Of a DNA stretch of 64,000 nucleotides, positions 45,932-56,264 are shown one piece after another. Below the pieces are notes generated by a model. That model did no database searches. It saw nothing but the letters and a program-made list of their open reading frames with translations, and was not told the DNA's origin. Position 1 is the stretch's first letter. Each line of letters starts with the position of its first letter. The stretch spans positions 64,761,603 to 64,825,602 of the forward strand of contig OZ024929.1 of NCBI GenBank assembly GCA_964017235.1, written 5' to 3'. This DNA is from Sabellastarte sp. h YS-2021. Its lineage: Eukaryota > Annelida > Polychaeta > Sabellida > Sabellidae. Position numbers and translations under genes: made by a program.

Positions 45932-46926
45932 AACAAATCTCAGATTTTTTCATGTACCTGTACCAAGACCTAAACAGGCGCCCCTCGACCATTGATGGTT
46001 ACAGGACTGCAATCGTTGACACTTTGGGCCCAACGGCCCACCATATTGCACATAATGCAGACCTTCATAGGTTACTCTCCAGTTTTCACAGGGATCGTCC
46101 AAAAAGTTCCAGAAATCTTCCTAAGTGGAACCTTTCTGTTGTTCTCAATGAGCTCACAAAAGCACCCTTTGAGCCTATGAAAGACACAGACCTCAAACAT
46201 CTTACCCTCAAAACTGCTTTCTTGCTAGCTTTGGCCTCCGGCAAACGCCGCAGCAAAATCCATGCCTGGGTCGCAAACAAAGTATCTAATCTAGGCCAAT
46301 GGGAAAAGGTCGCCTTGTTCCCTTCTTCTGATTTCATAGCCAAAAACCAACTAGCAAGAGAAGGTTCTCAAAGTGTGTCTCCGGTGACTATTCCTGCTTT
46401 GACTACCATTGTAGATAGACAATTTAAAGAAGACAGGACCCTGTGTCCGGTGCGGGCCCTGAGGTACTATCTGGACCGAACCAAAGACCTGAGAGGGTCT
46501 CGCTCCCTCCTTTTCATCTCCTTCAAGAAAGGACATACCTCAGACATCAGACCCGCTACTCTCTCTTCCTGGTTGAAACAAACCATCCTACTTTGTTATA
46601 AACAAGCAGACCAACAAGCCTTAGACTTGGTCCAAGTTAAAGCGCATGACATCCGGGCCTTCGCGGCCTCTAAGGCCTTTTACGGTGGGGTATCGGTGGA
46701 CCAAATCATGCAAGCCTGTCACTGGAAAGCTCACAACACTTTTACAAATTTTTACCTAAAAGACCTTACTTGGTCAGACACCGACAACAATATGTATCTG
46801 GGACCCGTAGTGGCGGCACAACAAGTCCTAGATCCTTCCCCTCAGACCAGTTGTCCTCGGAAAGAAAAAAAGGGGGGGGGCACATCCGCTACAACCAAGT
46901 CTTCAGGAGTCTCTCCCAGGATCTAG
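44917..46926 (+). CDS. DIRS tyrosine recombinase, copy 3, intact catalytic domain
   Basis: The open frame has its recognisable domain from about 45780. The catalytic Arg segment is GKRRSKIHA (Arg codon CGC 46246-46248; the usual Glu of SEI is Lys). HDIR, CHW and TNFYL are all present. Unlike copy 1, the frame lacks a TGA after DPSPQ and runs on for about 22 residues through a ten-G run, giving a Lys/Gly/Ser-rich tail (KEKKGGG) that is also legible in copy 4. Upstream of 45780 the frame overprints RNase H. Of the four copies this is the only one with an uninterrupted catalytic domain and the expected first Arg. Confidence 0.8.
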   Translation: MDRIHCSPPRLVAKSLKRDERCRPSSQGPQYPTLYRSLRSKFYKGSVVRSGKKATHKCPRIEGGLPGPSRLQGPVPEPNSPSCDGQLNSGSLHKQTRRNSLSRNVCSPVEDHDLVPSLPHNIECQAHSRVPECDGRPTVQVQPSAVNRMVSASAGVQTDLPEVVHTSCRLICHSPEPQTSTVRISCPRPKGLGHRCSKHKLYESHGLCLPSYSSPSQGDPKDQAMPLPDHRNSPRLARDALVLGPSAALNRDPTTTPSVNDPTQTVPQVCVPQQPTTAEPPRLVSRSGQLQEQGFSVEVAERIAAPQRSSTRTIYKSKWALFEKWCRENSVDFSTPSVKQISDFFMYLYQDLNRRPSTIDGYRTAIVDTLGPTAHHIAHNADLHRLLSSFHRDRPKSSRNLPKWNLSVVLNELTKAPFEPMKDTDLKHLTLKTAFLLALASGKRRSKIHAWVANKVSNLGQWEKVALFPSSDFIAKNQLAREGSQSVSPVTIPALTTIVDRQFKEDRTLCPVRALRYYLDRTKDLRGSRSLLFISFKKGHTSDIRPATLSSWLKQTILLCYKQADQQALDLVQVKAHDIRAFAASKAFYGGVSVDQIMQACHWKAHNTFTNFYLKDLTWSDTDNNMYLGPVVAAQQVLDPSPQTSCPRKEKKGGGTSATTKSSGVSPRI

Positions 46927-47530
46927 GTATTCTTTTACCTTCAAGATGTTACGGGTAAGGTCATTTTTGTTTTTTAGTTTATCAAGTAATTTGTATTAAG
47001 GACTTATTAAGTTGTCATTAATCTCATATTCAGGTGGCAAAAATTCATGAGAATTCCAACCATCGGGCTGGTCTGTCACTCGTGAAGGGCCCCTAGGGAC
47101 CTTTAGACGTCTAAGTGAGCACTGCTGTACTTCCGTCCTACAATCAAAACATCTAGACAGTTTTTAGCACTGTCTCTCATTCTACTTAGGTTTTTGGCTC
47201 TTCACAGGCCCGGTCTTCGGGATTGAAAATTTTAATTACTTAAATGTAGCTTTTATAAGCTACAAGCTTACCATGTGGGACTTAGGAGAGTCCCACCCTG
47301 CCTCCCCGCTGTTTACAGCTGAGGGGTAGGTTTTAGAAAATTTCAACGAGAAAGTAGGGCGATTGGTCAGAAGTTATCACTTGACGACAACTAGAGGCTA
47401 CGGCTAACAAGAAATGTCTTTTTTTCTAAGACGTTGGCCGTGGCCAGTGGCCACCCGAGAACAGCATTAAGTCTCACATGGTAAGCTTTGTAGCTTATAA
47501 ACGCTACATTTAAGTACTTAAAATTTTCAA

Positions 47531-47637
47531 TTTAAAGTGTTTTCTTTAAATATGTTGTTCACATACTTATGGATCAGCTATAACATAGTGAAATTATAGA
47601 CCTGTAGCTCATAGCATAGCTGAGCAATAGGTACTTT
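47531..47637. repeat. 155-bp monomer remnant between two insertions
   Basis: Continues the monomer split by DIRS copy 3 and is broken at TACTTT by the next element. Confidence 0.8.
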
Positions 47638-48424
47638 TATTGTGTCACAAGCATTTATGCTGCGTGGCATATAGGGATTGTGGCGTCGGCGTGGACATCA
47701 TCATTAACATCGTCGTCTGTCGTCGTCAATATACATATACAAATTTGGCATGTGGTTGTAACTGGTTTTCAAGTTGTGCCCTATTTTAAGGTGACCTTAA
47801 ACTCTATTGTATTAAAAAGTTATGTTGAGTTTACATTATTTTTCATAGAGTATACTGGAAATAACTTGAGACAGGTAAGTGCCATACAACAAGGTGACCT
47901 TAAACTCCCAGTAATAACAGAATTATATTCACTTTAAGTTTGTCAATTTTTCAACAGTATCTCAAACACTCTCCAATTCTAAGCATCTTTCAATTTGTGG
48001 ATGTAACAAACTCTGAACAAAACCTACAGGAAAAGATTACCTTAAACTCCCTCACAACTGGAAATTAACTTTGAGTTTAAGGTTGGGACAATTTTTTGGT
48101 GTTTGAAAGATATTTGATGTGCTAATAAAGACTTTATTCTTTAATATTCATCATGTACATCTGTCTACACCAAAAAGTATCTTTTGTAAGGTTATAATAA
48201 ATTCCTGATATTTGATAAACTTATGAGTTTAAGGTTGCTTTACTTTTGTGTCACTAGCAGCTATGTTGGAGGACAAATATGGTCAGTGTCGTTGTCACAC
48301 TTCCTTTCCAAAGAGTATCTCAAAAATGGGTTGATGGATTAAATTCAAATTTAGCATGTACATGTAACTGGTCCTCAGGGAGTGCCCTATTTTAAGGTGA
48401 CCTTAAACTCCCACATATTAAAAA

Positions 48425-49480
48425 GGAAAAGAGTTTGTCCGGGCTGTATCTCAGAAACCGTAAGGTGTAGGAAGTTGAAATTTGGTAGGGACATTGGTTA
48501 GGGGGTGTAGGTGTGCAACGTCATGGTCTGACCTTGATTTGACCTTTGACCTTGCTGTAGTGACCTTGAGTTTGAAAATCTTGTCCGGGCTATATCTCGG
48601 AAACCATAAGGTGTAGGAAGTTGATACTTGGTAGGGATATTGGTTAGGGGGTGTAGGTGTGCATAGTCATGGTGTGACCTTGATTTGACCTTTGACCTTG
48701 CCATAGTGACCTTGACCTATAAAATCTTGTCCGGGCTATATCTCAGAAACCGTAAGGTGTAGGAAGTTAATATTTGGTAGGGACATTGGTTAGGGGGTGT
48801 AGGTGTGCAACATCATGGTCTGACCTTGATTTGACCTTTCACCTTGCTGTAGTGACCTTGACCTATAAAATCTTGTCCGGGCTATATCTCGGAAACTGTA
48901 AGGTGTAGAAAGTTGATACTTGGTAGGAATATTGGTTAGGGGGTGTAGGTGTGCAGTGTCATGGTCTGACCTTGATTTGACCTTTGACCTTGCCATAGTG
49001 ACCTTGACCTATAAAATCTTGTCCGGGCTATATCTCAGAAACTGTAAGGTGTAGGAAGTTGATACTTGGTAGGGATATTGGTTAGGGGGTATAGGTGTGC
49101 AATGTCATGGTCTGACCTTGATTTGTCCTTTGACCTTGCCGTAGTGACCTTGACCTATAAAATCTTGTCCGGGCTATATCTCAGAAACCGTAAGGTGTAG
49201 GAAGTTGATACTTGGTAGGGATATTGGTTAGTGGGTGTAGGTGTGCAATGTCATGGTCTGACAAGGATTTGACCTTTGACCTTGCCGTAGTGACCTTGAG
49301 TTCCAAAATCTTGTCCGGGCTATATCTCGGAAACCGCAAGGTGTAGGAAGTTGATACTTGGTAGGGACATTGGTTAGTGGGTGTAGTTGTGCAACGTCAT
49401 GATCTGACCTTGATTTGACCTTTGACCTTGCTGTCGTGACCTTGACCTATAAAATCTTGTTGCACTTTTGAGTCTGTTTT
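48425..49480. repeat. 146-bp tandem array with nuclear-receptor-type motifs (copy 1)
   Basis: Seven monomers (TTGTCCGGGCTATATCTC at 48581, 48727 and so on). Each has a TGACCTTGATTTGACCTTTG segment and GTGACCTTGACC. TGACCTTTGACCT, a perfect DR1, occurs at 48540, 48686, 48978, 49270 and 49416. A tail shared with 55190-55483 follows to about 49930 and ends in GGCTGTGGGGTAC. Confidence 0.88.
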
Positions 49481-51439
49481 TTTGATGCAGATTTAGCACT
49501 GTTAAAGTCATATTAGAATTTATTAAGAATTTTACTTTCATAACTTGCCATTGTAAGAGATAGAATTTCATCAAGTGAGCCACAGATTTTGCTCCAACAC
49601 CACACATAAGCATTCATTAAATGTATTACCACTTCTGTATGCATGATAATATTCAAACCATCTAAACCATAATTGGGCCATGCAGGTGTAGATAAAGAGT
49701 GTTGAATTTTAGTTTGCTGATTAATGCTGTTATCTTGTTATTGAATTATCTTGTTTTAGTACTTCATCTTTATATGCATTATCTTTCTTTTAAACATTAT
49801 TTCTCCATTTAAACATTGTTTGGACCTTTATATAATTGACAGTGCTCTGAAAGTATCCTGAAGTTTGTACTGGTACAGTACTTCTGTATCTCATGGTGTT
49901 GAAAATATTTCCCTAGGCTGTGGGGTACGGGCATCTCTGATGCTATTTTTTATTTTTCCATTGAGTACACTGAAAATAACTTGAGAAATTCCATTCAAAT
50001 TTTGCATGTATATGTAACTGGCCACAAATAAGTGTCATACAATAAGGTGACCTTAAGCTCCCAGTAATAACAGTATTATATTCACTTTAAGTTTTGAAAG
50101 TTTTGAACAGTATTTCAAATACTTTGAGTTCTAGGCATGTATCAGTTGTGGATATAACAAACCTTGAATAGAACCTTTAGGAAAAGATTACCTTAAACTC
50201 CTTACCTTAAACTAACATTGACTTTAAGGTTGGGACAATTGTTTTGGTGTTTGGAAGATATTTGATGTGCTGAGATTTTTTCATTGATATTCATCTTGTA
50301 CATATAGTTAGACAAAAAGAAAACGGTCTCTTTTGTAAGGTTACAATAAATTGCTGATATTTTAGAAATTTATGAGTTTAAGGTTGTAACAGTTTTGTGT
50401 CACTCAGCTGTGATGAATCACCTATAGGACCAGCATTGTCATCACAGTTTGTTTCTGGAAAATATGTCAAAAATTGCTTGTAGGATGAAATTCAAATTTG
50501 GCATGTGGGTGTTGCCGGTCATCGATATGTGCCCTATTTTAAGTTGACCTTAAAGTACCACTATAACTCATTTTTATTGAATTTTACTTTTACGATTTGT
50601 GGACAATAACTTAAAGATGGCTTCACAGATTCAAATCAAATTTGGTATGTGGGTGTAACTGGTCTTCAAGGCGTGGCCTATTTTAAGGAGACCGTAAACT
50701 CCTAGTGATAACAACTATATAGAATTTAAATTTTCAATTCCTGGACAGTATTCAAATCTGCATGATAGATTTAATTTAAATTTGATATGTTTATGTATCT
50801 AGTCCTGAAGGTGTGCCCCTATTTTTAATCTCCCATGTGTAAAAGAATGTTACTGAGCTCAACTTTTTCTATGATTCCACAAAGTATATCAAAAATGGAA
50901 TGACATATTTGATCTATATTTTGCAGTTACATGTAACTGATGTTACAGAAATGCCCTAAGACTACATTGAGGTGACCTTTAACTCTCAGTAATGGCATAA
51001 TTATAATTACTTTTCTTTTAAAATTTTGGATAATATCTTAAATTATGTGCAATACATTTTAAGCACATTTAAATTTTGGATATAAGTAACCTTGAATAGA
51101 GTCTACATGGTTAACATGACCTTAAACATTTGCATTGACTTACATTCAGTTTAAGGTTAGGACAAATTTTTATGATATTTTGGCAATGTTAAAGTGGTAG
51201 TTGAGACTTTTTATTTAAATTAAACATGTACACGTATCTAGACCAAAACAGGATCTTTATTGTAATGTTACCATAAAAACCTGTTCATTAAAGAAACGAG
51301 TTTAAGGTTACAACCTATTTTAATTGTTCTGTCCATCCTGCTGGACATGGATATTATTTTGCCTTTCCCTTTGAATCACCCTTCATTGCTGCTCGTTTAC
51401 AGGTAGTTGTTTACATGTCTCAGCTAAAATTTGTGTGAA

Positions 51440-52160
51440 GGTTTCATGGCATGAGAATTTATGTGTAACTGCTTTCTTGGCAATATCTGGCAACAAGTAT
51501 TGCTGTGGCAACACTTTTTTCTGTTTCTTGGACTTATAAATATTTTTATGGGTTCTTTGCTTTCCATACCTATGTACAGATTGTAGCTGATTCGTTTTTC
51601 GGCAACACCTGGCAACAAGTGTTGCCATGCAACACTTTTTGATGGTGGGCTTAAAAGTCTTTCTCGGAGTTCTTAACACTCCAAACCCCTGCATTGATTG
51701 GAGCTGATTAGCTTTTCAACGATACCTGGCAACAAGTGTTGCCACGGCAACACTTTTTTCTGTTTCTTGGACTCATGAATAATTTTATGGGTTCTTTGCT
51801 TTCTGGAGCTGATTGGCTTTTCGGCAACACCTGGCCGTGTTTCACCTTCCCATTTCTTTTGTTTCTTGGACTTACAAATATTTTTATAGGTTCTTTGCTT
51901 TCCATACCTCTGCATAAATTGGAGCTGATTAGTTTTTTGGCAACACCTTTCTTGTGGTTCTTTACATTCAAACCCCTGCACACATTGGAGCTGTTTTTTG
52001 GCAACACCTAGCAACAAGTGTTGCCATGGCAACACTTTTTCTGTTTCTTGGATTTTTGTGGGTTCTTTGCATTCCAAACCCCTGCATGAATAGGAGCTGG
52101 TTAGCTTTTCAGCAATATATGGCAACAAGTGTTGCCATGGCAAAAATTTTTTTCTGTTTC
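51440..52160. repeat. Tandem repeats with GGCAACA hairpins and RFX X-box-like palindromes
   Basis: Five diverged units of 100-180 bp. GTTGCCATGGCAAC is perfect at 52020-52033 and GTTGCCACGGCAAC lies at 51738-51751, with degenerate forms at about 51500, 51623 and 52131. GGCAACAAGTGTTGCC is a perfect hairpin at 52121-52136 and 51728-51743. Frames read through it (Cys/Lys-rich) are artefacts. Confidence 0.8.
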
Positions 52161-52244
52161 TAGGTTGTGGATATAAAACACCTGAAGAAGATCTGTTTTG
52201 TAAAGTGACCTAACACTCCACAATATTAGACAATGATCTTGCTT

Positions 52245-52350
52245 GTTTGCTCTCCCACAAAATGGTGGACAAATATAAGTCCTTCTTTCCTCCATGAAGA
52301 GAGGAGGTGAACAAATATACGTCCTTCTTTCCTCAATGAAGAGAGGAGGC
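52245..52350. repeat. Two short direct repeats
   Basis: GGACAAATATAAGTCCTTC and GAACAAATATACGTCCTTC, each followed by TTTCCTC...ATGAAGAGAGGAGG; the unit is about 50 bp. Confidence 0.7.
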
Positions 52351-52634
52351 AGACAAGACAGGACCCATCTTGCACAATGCATTAACTTGCATGGCCAAAT
52401 GACTAGCAGTTTAACAGTAGGTTACCAAAATGATATTTTATTGAATTTGTTATATTTTTCAACAAGGTGGGGAATCACCATGGCTCAATCCTTCTGAAAG
52501 ATTGGTCTGGATTCGTAAACATACTGCCAGTCAGCCAAAATTTTTTGTCTATCCAGCATAATTTTTGTCCTTTCGAATTTCATCTGCTTCAGTCTTTAAC
52601 CAAAGCTGGTGACACAGTACAATTCTTCTGAATT

Positions 52635-53170
52635 CTTGTGTTTTCACTGTTGAGTAAACCAGTTGTACCTTGAAAACTATTGCATTTATAGTATTTTGTT
52701 TAAATATGTTATTAGCTTACTTTTGGCTCAGCTATAAAATAGTAAAATTGCAGACCTGTAGCGCCTTCATAGCTGAGTAAAAGCTACTTTCCGGTTCTCA
52801 ATTTTGAGTAAATCAGTTGTAACTTGAAAACTATTGCATTTACAGTATTTCTTTAACTGTTATTCGCTTACTTTTGTGTTAGCTATACCATATTAAAATT
52901 GCAGCCCTTTAACTGATTGCTTAGCTGAATAAATTTATTATGAATTTGTCACATTGAGTAAATCAGTTGTAACCAGAAAACTATTGCATTTACAGTATTT
53001 TATTTAAATATGTTTTTAACCTACTTTTTACACCTAAACAGTTACCTTGTTACTTCTGAATACCATTTGCATGGCACAACTTTTGAGTCCTTTTCTTCTG
53101 TCACTTCTACTCTGAAACTCAAAACACACAGTCAGCGGACACAGAGCTCGTTCACGGGCACTAATTGCTT
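52635..53170 (+). repeat. End of element D2: 155-bp monomers and 3' terminus
   Basis: About 2.5 monomers, then the same non-repeated tail as at 2560-2713, with AGTCAGCGGACA (53130-53141) and a weakened GCTCGT/ACGGGC hairpin. The shared homology ends at GCACTAATTGCTTGTT, which fixes the element's 3' end. Confidence 0.75.
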
Positions 53171-54084
53171 GTTATTTAGCTATCATCCTCAAGTTGCTTT
53201 ATTGAATAGAAATTTATACCTGTGAAATGGTAGTGATATTGCTGGCTGGGGAGGGTTAGAGTTGTGTGTGATACACTTGTACACAAAACCTTCTCTACTC
53301 CTGACTCCTTGGAAAATCTCATCAATCATCTTTTCAGTTTGAGGATTTCACTAGACTCCATGATAATTTCTTATTCCTTATGTTTGATATCTGGACAAAA
53401 CTCAGACTTAGCTCAGGAACTTTAAGTTTCAGTGGCAGACAGAGTTCTGGCATATTGTCAAAATCTTACCTATGAACATAGGGATACTTTTTGAATTGTT
53501 AATTGGTGTTCATTCGAGCTCCTTTTATGCTGAGTTGTCTGCTCCTTATACCTTGGGAAATCTCCTCAACCTTCATTCAGTCGGAGTTTCCATCAAATTC
53601 CACATAATGTCAATCTTCATGTGTAATCTGGCCAAGATATTCTTTCCAGTTTTTTTACTTGTTTTACATGTACTTCAGTACTGAAATACATTTTCCTTTT
53701 TATGTTTCAATCTTCTGACTGTATACACATGAAGTTTTCAGATTGGGGTATGTCTTGTTTTGCTGTTGATAACAGATTATCTCTCAGTTTACACTGCTCA
53801 GACTTATTTGGTGGTGTCAGGAGAAGTCAAGTATCTATGCACAGAAGTTAAGAAGTTGGACTCTTTAAAGTTTCTTAACTTGGATTATTACAGATGAACA
53901 ATCTCATGGATCAAAAAATCTTTAGAATATCTTCTGAGATATTTCTTTATATATAGCATATGTTTTCTGGAAACTAGTGGTTGGTTTTCAGTCTTCAGAA
54001 TTTATAAACTTTGTCAAATGCCTTGCTTACTTTATTTTGTACTACCTTATTGTAGCTCACAAGTCCTTAAAGGATTTAGGCTTT
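53171..54084. other. Interval without recognised feature
   Basis: Two diverged segments about 240 bp apart (around 53300 and 53545, CTCCTTATACCTTGGGAAATC type) suggest an old duplication. No coding sequence is supported. Confidence 0.4.
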
Positions 54085-55512
54085 GGTTTTTACCCCACAG
54101 CCCTTAAGGGGCTGTCGGGGTATAGTTTTTCATCCATGGTGTCCAGATGGGCGGGCGAGCAGGCGGGCTGCGGGAAAAGTTTGTCGGGGCTGAATCTCAG
54201 AAACCATAATTTGTATTAAGTTGATACTTGGTAGGGACATTGGTTGGGGGCGTAAGTGTGCAACATCATGGTGTGACCTTGATTTGACTTTTGACCTTGC
54301 CGTAGTGACCTAGACCTATAAAATCTTGTCCGGGATCTATCTCGGAAACCGTAAGGTGTGGGAAGTTCATACTTGGTAGGGACATTGGTTGGGGGTTGTA
54401 GGTGTGCAACATCATGGTGTGACCTTGAATTGACCTTTGACCTTGCCGTAGTGACCTTGACCTATAAAATCTTGTCCGGGCTATATCTTGGAAACCTTAA
54501 GATGTGGGAAGTTGATACCTGGTAGGGACGTTGGTTAGGGGTAGTAGGTGTGCAAGGTCATGGTGTGTGACCTTGATTTGACCTTTGACCTTACTGTATT
54601 GACCTTGACCTATAAAATCTTGTTCGGGCTATATGTCAGAAACTGTAAGGTGTAGGAAGTTCATACTTGTTAAGGACATTGGTTGGGTTTAGGTGTGCAC
54701 CATCATGCTGTGACCTTGATTTGAACTTTGACCTTGCCATAGTGACCTTGACCTATAAAATCTTATCCAGGTTATATCTCGAAAACCATAAGGTGTAGCA
54801 AATTGAAACTTGGTAGGGACATTGGTTAGGGGTTGTAGGTGTGCAATGTCATGGTGTGATTTTGACCTTGCCGTAGTGACCTTGACCTATAAAATCTTGT
54901 CCGGGCTATATCTCGGAAACCATAAGGTGTAGCAAGTTGATAATTGGTAGGGACATTGGTTGGGGGTAGTAGGTGTGCAAACATCAGGGTGTGATCTTTA
55001 TTTGACCTTTGACCTTATTGTATTGACCATGAGTTTTAAAATTTTGTCCGGGCTCTTGAATTCTGTAAGGTGTAGAAGGTTCATACTTGGTAAGGACATT
55101 GGTTAGGGGTGTAGGTGTGCATCATGGTGTGACCTTTAGCTTTGGCTCTGCCAAAGTTTGTTCACTGGATTAATTATTATATGTACTTTTACATAATTTT
55201 ACTATTTCCATTGACATTTATTCTCCAGATAATAAATTTTACAGCTTTATAATTTTTTTTAGTTTACTGATTAATGCTGTCATCTTGCTATTGAATTGTC
55301 TTGTTTTAATACTCTATCTTTGCATACATTTTCTTTCTCGTACACATTATTTTCTCTACTTAAACATTATTTGGATCTTTATATAACTGACACTGCTCTG
55401 AAAGTATCCTGATCTTTGTACTGTTTCACTACTTCTATATCTCAGGGTGTTGAATAATATTTCCCCAGGCTGTGGGGTACAGCATGTCAATTTACAATTC
55501 AGTTATTTTTGT
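54085..55512 (+). mobile_element. Hairpin-headed element with 146-bp array (copy 2)
   Basis: The head TACCCCACAGCC (54091-54102) folds back on GGGGCTGT-CGGGGTA (13-bp stem, one bulge, loop TTAA). A GGGCGGGCGAGCAGGCGGG patch and about 6.5 monomers follow (54178-55130), then a 3' tail with GGCTGTGGGGTA (55468-55479), the exact inverted copy of the head motif. CTAG at about 55508 may be the end. Perfect DR1 motifs lie at 54431, 54579 and 55003. Confidence 0.7.
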
Positions 55513-55894
55513 CTAGTTAACTAAGAGGTTTTGTTTCACTTAGTCTAGTACTTTTCCTCACAGGAATGTTTGATATTGGTACTTGGGCTTTGGATTAAAG
55601 ATTAATTTCAAGCAAATTATAGCGGACATAGGTTAACTTTGTTCGGTTAACTAAGATGTTTTGTTTCACTTAATCAAGTAGTTTTCTCACAAGAATGGTG
55701 TTGGTATTATGGCTTTGGATTAAAGATTAGTTTTCTGGCAAAGTATAAGTTACATAGGTTATCTTTTTCTTATTTAACTAAGATTTAACTACGTTTTTGT
55801 ATCTCAAAGTGTAGTGCCTCTCCTATCAAGAATGTTTTGTTTTGGTACTTTAGCTTTGTAATGAAGTATAGTTTTCTGATAAATCATAATGTTT
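55513..55894. repeat. About 125-bp tandem repeats, left of DIRS copy 4
   Basis: Three monomers with GGTTAACTAAGATGTTTTGT and GGCTTTGGATTAAAGATTA. The third is cut by the DIRS insertion. Confidence 0.75.
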
Positions 55895-56264
55895 ATTGCA
55901 CTACAATAGCTTAACATGTGGAACTGAATGCCATCTCGGGAGGCTGCAGTCATCCGGCAACGTCCAAGAAAAATAGACGTTGAATACTGGCCGGTGCCTC
56001 ACAGGAAGGTGAACCCTGTAGTGAAATACTGCTTAATCCCCCTTCTTTCTCATTAGTCATGTGACTAGGAAGTGTCTATTTTCGCTCACTGATATATTAC
56101 TGAATTTCTCTGGATATATGTATTGTTTATTGATTTTTTTTATTAACCAGTTTCTTTATTAATTGTCATAGATCAGTCTGCACCATTTTTGTAGTGACAG
56201 GATAAGGATTTGCCTTTATTTTTATTTGTAAAACTTTCGATTCAGCTTTTATTGGAGTAGAAGC

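Larger units (their letters stand above)
41001..47530 (+). mobile_element. DIRS-type retrotransposon, copy 3
   Basis: Inserted in a 155-bp monomer after TTGCATTTT; the monomer resumes at 47531 (TTTAAAGTG). The inverted arms (41011-41162 and about 47358-47500) match with roughly five or six differences, so it is older than copy 1. The internal complementary region has lost its left-end part: only the right-end complement (47222-47285) remains. ORF1 and ORF2 are broken, while the recombinase frame is open. It belongs to the same subfamily as copy 1 by coding sequence. The left arm has the E-box CACGTG (41120-41125) where copy 1 has TGACGTCA. Confidence 0.92.
47638..52634 (+). mobile_element. 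Array element E, inserted in element D2
   Basis: The left end has TGTGTCAC (47641-47648) and a CGTCGTCTGTCGTCGTC patch. The right end has the inverted GTGACACA (52609-52616), then AATTCTTCTGAATTCT. Flanking 155-bp sequence is continuous when it is removed (TACTTT / TGTGTTTTCACTG). The body has long repeats with TTTTAAGGTGACCTTAAACT and CAAATTTGGCATGTGGGTG (47745-48420, 49990-51330) and includes a nested 146-bp array and an RFX-motif array. No coding sequence. Confidence 0.6.

Noticed and set aside
51383..52382. Cys/Lys-rich minus frames that look like zinc-finger repeats
   Set aside because: Cys positions follow the GGCAACA hairpin repeats in DNA and do not form a consistent finger spacing.
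53472..54219. Small hydrophobic plus frames resembling membrane proteins
   Set aside because: Low-complexity hydrophobic frames expected in T-rich DNA; the second runs into the hairpin head of an element.
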